NCBI GenBank assembly: GCA_963922205.1
Contig: CAWUHX010000071.1
Location: 1 to 64,000 of the forward strand
Source: Romanomermis culicivorax
Lineage: Eukaryota; Nematoda; Enoplea; Mermithida; Mermithidae
DNA length: 64,000 bases
Direction of reading: 5' to 3'
A program made the translations under genes and the position numbers. Below the pieces are notes generated by a model. The model was given only the letters and a program-made list of their open reading frames with translations, did no database searches and was not told the origin of the DNA. Below, piece after piece: positions 59,778 through 64,000 of the stretch. Each line of letters begins with the position of its first letter. Within the stretch, counting starts at the first letter, position 1.

Positions 59778-59789
59778 AGGGGGGAGGGG
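59778..59789 (+). promoter_or_regulatory. Element B polypurine tract
   Basis: AGGGGGGAGGGG directly abuts the TG of the 3' LTR, the position needed for plus-strand priming. Confidence 0.8.
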
Positions 59790-60216
59790 TGTAGTATACC
59801 ACACTGAGCTAAACCGATATTACCACTTATTTTTCATTTTGTAATTACAGTAAACAATCAATAAATAAATACACATCCGTCTAAATATAATATCATGTAT
59901 ATAAAAACTTGTATAAATATTTTTGCATAAATCTGTTGTTGCGGCCATAAAGGCAATTTGTATTTAGTTTTGTAGTTGTTGTTTAGCGTAAGAATAAAAT
60001 CGAGAAAGGAACACGTCGTCTCTGGCCACACCAGGCATTCTGGGTGGTCTTCATCGTTTGTCACTTAATTATTCCTCGAATATTCTTTATTACTGTTGAT
60101 TATTCATCACCTCCGTTTCTCCGTTCCTGCTTACCGACCCCCAAACCCAAGTGTGGTCCGATCTGGTACTCCCCCTTCCTCTTCGCCACCTGCTCACCTC
60201 ACCAAAACATCTTTCA
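59790..60216 (+). repeat. Element B 3' LTR
   Basis: Starts TGTAGTATACC, ends AACATCTTTCA, followed by TSD TGTA. Slightly longer than the 5' copy. Confidence 0.92.
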
Positions 60217-60854
60217 TGTAGCAGTCATCCCACATCTAAGCAAAATTGGAGAATTGGGCGAAGCCACAATTCGACCAGAAAAAAGGATGATTATTCATTC
60301 TTATAATTTTGTTGTGCTGTGGACGAGTCGCATCCATTCTTCATTATAGTTGCTTACTTTTGGCCCAGCAAACGGAACGCTGACAGCCCCAACACATTTA
60401 CATATTAATAAGATTATATTATTGCAAGAGTTAGAGTTTACAGTTACTTACTAGTGACTGAAAGTTGTGTTTAGTTCTGCTAGAGAACTGTTGCACTGTG
60501 TTTAGCTGATTACTTACAGGAAGCTCCTTTGAGTGACCTACAGTAGTTAGTTGGATACAAGCCAATAGCCTCTTTAGTTATATTGCTGACATCTTCGGAT
60601 CTAAGCAGAGGTCTAAACATAACACCGGGCCCGGGCTTAGAAGTACCAGGCTTGATTAAAATGAATTATTTTGCATTTAGTTCATTGAAACATAAAATAT
60701 ACGGGCTAAATAATTAAAAGGCAAAAAGTTCAGACAGTGCAATGCATAGCTTCACACTGGGTATCTGAATTACCAGGGTACAGTTTCATTGGTTGAAAAA
60801 ATTTACTGTGTTAATTTGATTGGTCGGAAAAATGTAGTTTACTGCATCTTAACC

Positions 60855-60935
60855 GCAAATCTACGCCTAAGCCTAAGTCTAACCCTAAGCCTAAATCTAT
60901 GCCTAAACCAAAGCCAGAAAATTAGTCCGAATGAA
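60855..60935 (-). repeat. Degenerate TTAGGC hexamer arm (right)
   Basis: Plus-strand CCTAAG/CCTAAA hexamers (about eight) followed by CCAGAAAATTAG, the inverted counterpart of 45285-45380. Confidence 0.65.
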
Positions 60936-61049
60936 ACTCAAAAATTCGATATACTTGAAATTTTCCTGCGTTTTGCGCCAGATATCAAATGATTTGTAGT
61001 TCTTGATCTTCCCAATCCTTGATTAAAAAATGTTGTCATAACTTTGCAT

Positions 61050-62053
61050 CAGAGGTCCCCAAGGTCGAAAATTTAGGTAGGGGTAAAAGCGTAAATTTTA
61101 AGGGTAGTACTTATGCCGTGACCTTTTTTTTTTTTTTGCTCTCAACTTTTTGCTAAGGAGGGGGGAGTTGTAGTTTCTCGAACTTACAAAAATAATTAAT
61201 GCCCCTAATTTATGCTTTTTACTGTCAAAAACATTTACTATTTCAACTCCATTTTCCAGCTCCCAATCATGCACCTTTAATGCACTAATTATACGTACAG
61301 AATAGCCACACTTTGAAGACTGTTGTGCCAACTGATTCCTGCACATTTCAAGAATCGGGCACAACATACGTTTGGAAACGTTTTTCAATCAGCAGTATGG
61401 GCTTATCCCATCACTGATTAGGCTTGGAACAGTGCTTCCAATTGAAAGTCCTGATGCTGAATGTGACTTCAGTATTGTTGATCCCATTAGACTATGAACT
61501 ACGAGTTTGAAACCGAGTACCACTCCGGATCCACGTCAACAAACCTAACATGTCTCAACTCATAGCAGGAAAGTATGCCACAGCTTGGGTAACCATATGC
61601 GCACAGAAGACCCAACGCAGAAGCGGGGAAAAGGAAAGGAGAACATGAAGAGGCAGAATTTTAAGAACATAATGTTTTTCTTCCCAAGGGGCGATTTTTT
61701 GATTAATCACATACACATAAGTCATTATTTCATCTCCCAATTATATTTATAATGATTTCCTACAAGTGGTATATATTAATGTGCTGATATCCTTTCCTAA
61801 AAATCGCTATATGGCACGGAAGTTGCATACTTTCTCATTATCATTTGCTCAGTAAATGTGTCAAAAACAGCAGTGAGTAATTCCTCAGAATCACACATTC
61901 TGCAATTTTTCTCGAATTAGTATAACCTACTGGGGAGAGGATGAAGTCTACCAAAATTTTTTGCTATAGTGAGCTGTTTTTATGGGGGTAGTAAATGAAT
62001 TTCCAAATCTAAGACGGGGGTAATACCCCCCATACCCCCCATGGGGTGCTCTG
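61050..62053. mobile_element. hAT-like element with transposase trace, TSD CTTTGCAT
   Basis: Perfect 8-bp flanks (61042-61049, 62054-62061). Ends CAGAGGTCCCCAAGG and CCATGGGGTGCTCTG. Plus-strand sequence near 61395-61500 reads LIRLGTVLPIES...AECDFSIVDPIRL, reminiscent of the hATC ER.FS block, then a stop. Relative of 28234-28413. Confidence 0.83.
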
Positions 62054-62204
62054 CTTTGCATTTGCATCAAGATCATATTTTTAAAATCTTTTTGTGATCT
62101 CTAAAAATTTTTGACTTTGCCGAACATAAATCTTTTGCATTTGGGAAATAATCAAAATTTCATCAACAAGAACAGAATTTATTTCTTCAATTGAGTTCAA
62201 GAGT

Positions 62205-62430
62205 TCACGTTGTGTGTTGCTTGCCAACCTTTTGTGCGACTATTCTTCATTCATTCTTAACTGGAGGTGAGGTATAGGGAGCCAGACATTGAATGAGATA
62301 AATGGAATTCTAGTAATGTCATCTGCGATGACCTGTTTGGCACGACTATTTCCTTAGCTTGGGGTGAGCTATAGGGGACCAGACCTTGGACGGGATGAAT
62401 GGAGTTCTAGTAATGTCGTCTGTGATGACC
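62205..62430 (+). repeat. Two tandem copies of a 97-bp unit
   Basis: TATAGGG, TTCTAGTAATGTC and GATGACCT blocks recur 97 bases apart (for example 62273 and 62370). Confidence 0.7.
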
Positions 62431-62634
62431 TTTTGGTATTTGTAATAAGTTAATTAGGAATTTTTAAAATCGATTGATGTCAGGATTATGAGGCTTGCTG
62501 TGAAGTTGATTGAATCTTGTTGATGTTCAAACATTTAGAGCTTCTATGTGCAAATTATTGAATAAAGGTTCTATTATGGTGTCAATCTTGTGATTTTTAT
62601 GTTTAAATGCCATCAGCCCTATGTTTTAACTAGC

Positions 62635-62880
62635 CCTTATAGATATTACGCAACAAGCCCGGGTCCGGTGCAAGGCCCAGCAAGAAATTCAGGCCTGGGC
62701 CGAGTGAAATTTTGAGCCTGGCCGATCACTGGCATTACCCCTATCTTAAGTCCTGAAAATTGATCACTGGTTGCCTAATTTTGAGACAAAATGACATGTT
62801 TAGTATTTAGCTACACTATCTGAGAAAATTTCAAATTTACCCCTGCCTTAAAAATCTGATTTTGGGGACCTCTGTTAGAA
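62635..62880. repeat. Repeat fragments (GCCCGGG block and inverted hAT-MITE end)
   Basis: 62650-62730 resembles the GGCCCG repeats near 20040 and 43009. 62730-62873 is a reverse-orientation fragment of the 28234-28413 family ending GGGGACCTCTG. Confidence 0.6.
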
Positions 62881-63299
62881 ACAGTCTTTTTTGTGCATGG
62901 GCATTTGTGCCACTTGTCACAAAAAAACAGAAAAATTTGTGCCAATGATGTAAAAAAAATTTTATCCATAGAAATATATACTTGGAACTGAGAAAAAAAT
63001 TCTATGCTAAAATTTTCATAGAAACACAATTAAAATGACATTAACCGCACTAATTTAATTAAAAATCGCGCCTACCCTATTTTCATCTTACCACGTCAAA
63101 GACATAAGGGAAAATATTCCAGAGAATGGTTAACCATTCAAACCGAAATTGAACCCTGCGATAATTCAAATATTTCTGCAGAATCGGTCAGGAAGATCAT
63201 ATCTTTCTTTGATTTTTGGCTACGAATTTTAAAGAAAGAAAGAAAGAAATTTATGAAATGCCAAGAAAGCACAAGAGTAAATACAAATAATACAGAAAA

Positions 63300-64000
63300 G
63301 CTCACAGACGTGACTTTAAAGCATGTGCGAATTGAGCTTTGAAAAAAAACTCAATTTAGATCAAAAGCTGGACATATTGTCCGAACGAGTGATTTCGTCA
63401 GGTAAGGAATTCCAAACATCAGTATTCTGCAAGCAAAAGTCATGTTTTAAAGCATTAGAGTTATACTTCAATTTATACAATTTAAATGAGTTGGACGAGC
63501 AATAATTGAAAGGGCTCATGGTGAAAAATAAACCAGGTTGAATAACTTTAAACTTCAAAATTAAGAACATATACAATAAGTGCACGTAGATTCGAATGTG
63601 AGGTCATCAAGGCCAGGTATATTGAGGCACTCCTTATAGATTAAATCTTTACAGCCGAAGAGTCTTTTTGTAATTGTCCATTAAACTTTCTCAACCATTT
63701 TAGTATCCCCAACCAGAGAAAGATTCCAGAACTATATTTAAGAATAGGGGGAACATTGGATTTAAAATCACTGATTTTTAATTCATTTAAGTTGGAGTGA
63801 AAACACTTTGAAATCAAATTAGCTACCCTAGATGCCTTTTTAACCACATAATTACAGTGGGAAGTGGCTGACAATTTTTCATTGAACATAACACCAAGAT
63901 CATTCATCTCTGAAAAAGTGGAATCAAAAAATCATTCATATAATACTTAATCTTGAGGTTATTAATCCCAAGATGCAAAACATGGCATTTTTCCAGAGAA
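63300..64000 (-). pseudogene. LINE (non-LTR retrotransposon) reverse transcriptase, C-terminal end, cut by window edge
   Basis: Minus-strand pieces 63907-63641 and 63585-63361 in different frames. The first starts NDLGVMFNEKLSATSHCNYV with KASRVANLISKCF and PPILKYSSGIF, the thumb-region pattern of Jockey/CR1/RTE-like RTs. The second holds FCLQNTDVWNSLPDEI, the usual C-terminal WN-LP-EI motif. Upstream, KCHVLHLGINN continues to the window end. A GAAA microsatellite (63230-63250) lies just downstream. Confidence 0.8.

Larger units (their letters stand above)
45468..60216 (+). mobile_element. Element B: 14.7-kb LTR retrotransposon with extra exonuclease-like gene
   Basis: LTRs 45468-45891 and 59790-60216 match along their length with scattered differences. 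Target duplication is TGTA (45464-45467, 60217-60220). The primer-site candidate TGGTGACCGTACC begins at 45893; the polypurine tract AGGGGGGAGGGG (59778-59789) abuts the 3' LTR. Gag (46.2-48.2 kb), protease, RT, RNase H and integrase (48.2-51.65 kb) are in Ty3/gypsy order and heavily mutated. A hAT insertion, a spliced DEDDy exonuclease-like gene, another hAT insertion and 1.1 kb of unassigned DNA follow before the 3' LTR. The left LTR start has mutated from TG to TA. Confidence 0.9.
45446..60624 (+). repeat. Solo LTR of family 1, split by element B
   Basis: Left piece 45446-45467 (TGTTGGGTATGTACTTACTG...) and right piece 60217-60624 (ending AAACATAACA) together form one LTR of element A's family. 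Outer flanks are CCGG on both sides (45442-45445 and 60625-60628), a 4-bp target duplication. No internal sequence of that family lies between, so it was a solo LTR before element B arrived. Confidence 0.85.

Noticed and set aside
59614-59844. Pro- or Lys/Gly-rich frames before the 3' LTR
   Set aside because: C/T-rich DNA adjoining the polypurine tract; low complexity.

Overview
This is a stretch of an animal nuclear genome. Genes are split by introns (several only about 50 bp), splice sites are ordinary GT/AG with T-rich acceptors ending TTTTCAG or TTTGCAG, and most of the window is nested transposable elements. Nothing bacterial, organellar or rRNA-like was seen. The short introns, acceptor style, saposin-type acid sphingomyelinase and degenerate TTAGGC hexamers fit a repeat-rich, AT-rich nematode, perhaps an early-branching one. 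That is inference only; other invertebrates are possible.

Two host genes were reconstructed by matching splice phase across every junction. (1) Acid sphingomyelinase, minus strand, 11 exons from 41720 to 23496, about 703 residues: signal peptide, saposin-B domain, complete metallophosphatase motif set, Cys-rich C-terminus and an added C-terminal transmembrane helix. Its last intron is 11.3 kb and holds a whole LTR element. (2) A single-pass membrane protein with a receptor-type tyrosine-phosphatase fold, plus strand, 17729-22391. Its catalytic loop is replaced, so it should be a pseudophosphatase. The two genes converge with about 1.1 kb between their stop codons.

The rest is mobile DNA. Element A (1025-8335, minus) is a Ty3/gypsy-type retrotransposon with gag, protease, RT, RNase H and integrase, four in-frame TGA codons and one frame change. 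Element C (27131-33262, minus) is an internally deleted LTR element inside the sphingomyelinase intron. Element B (45468-60216, plus) is a 14.7 kb LTR element with a matched LTR pair, a 4-bp target duplication (TGTA), a candidate primer site and a polypurine tract. It inserted into a solo LTR of element A's family, which has its own CCGG duplication. Between integrase and 3' LTR, element B carries a decayed, apparently spliced gene for a DEDDy 3'-5' exonuclease (RNase D/WRN type) with a long unrecognised C-terminal region. That is the most unusual cargo in the window.

At least ten hAT-like elements are delimited by 8-bp target duplications, and two contain hAT transposase remnants. There are also TA-flanked and TTAA-flanked MITEs, a 97-bp tandem array, a purine/pyrimidine inverted-repeat structure and the 3' end of a LINE at the right edge. 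Long gene-free stretches are described individually; where nothing is recognised, that is stated.
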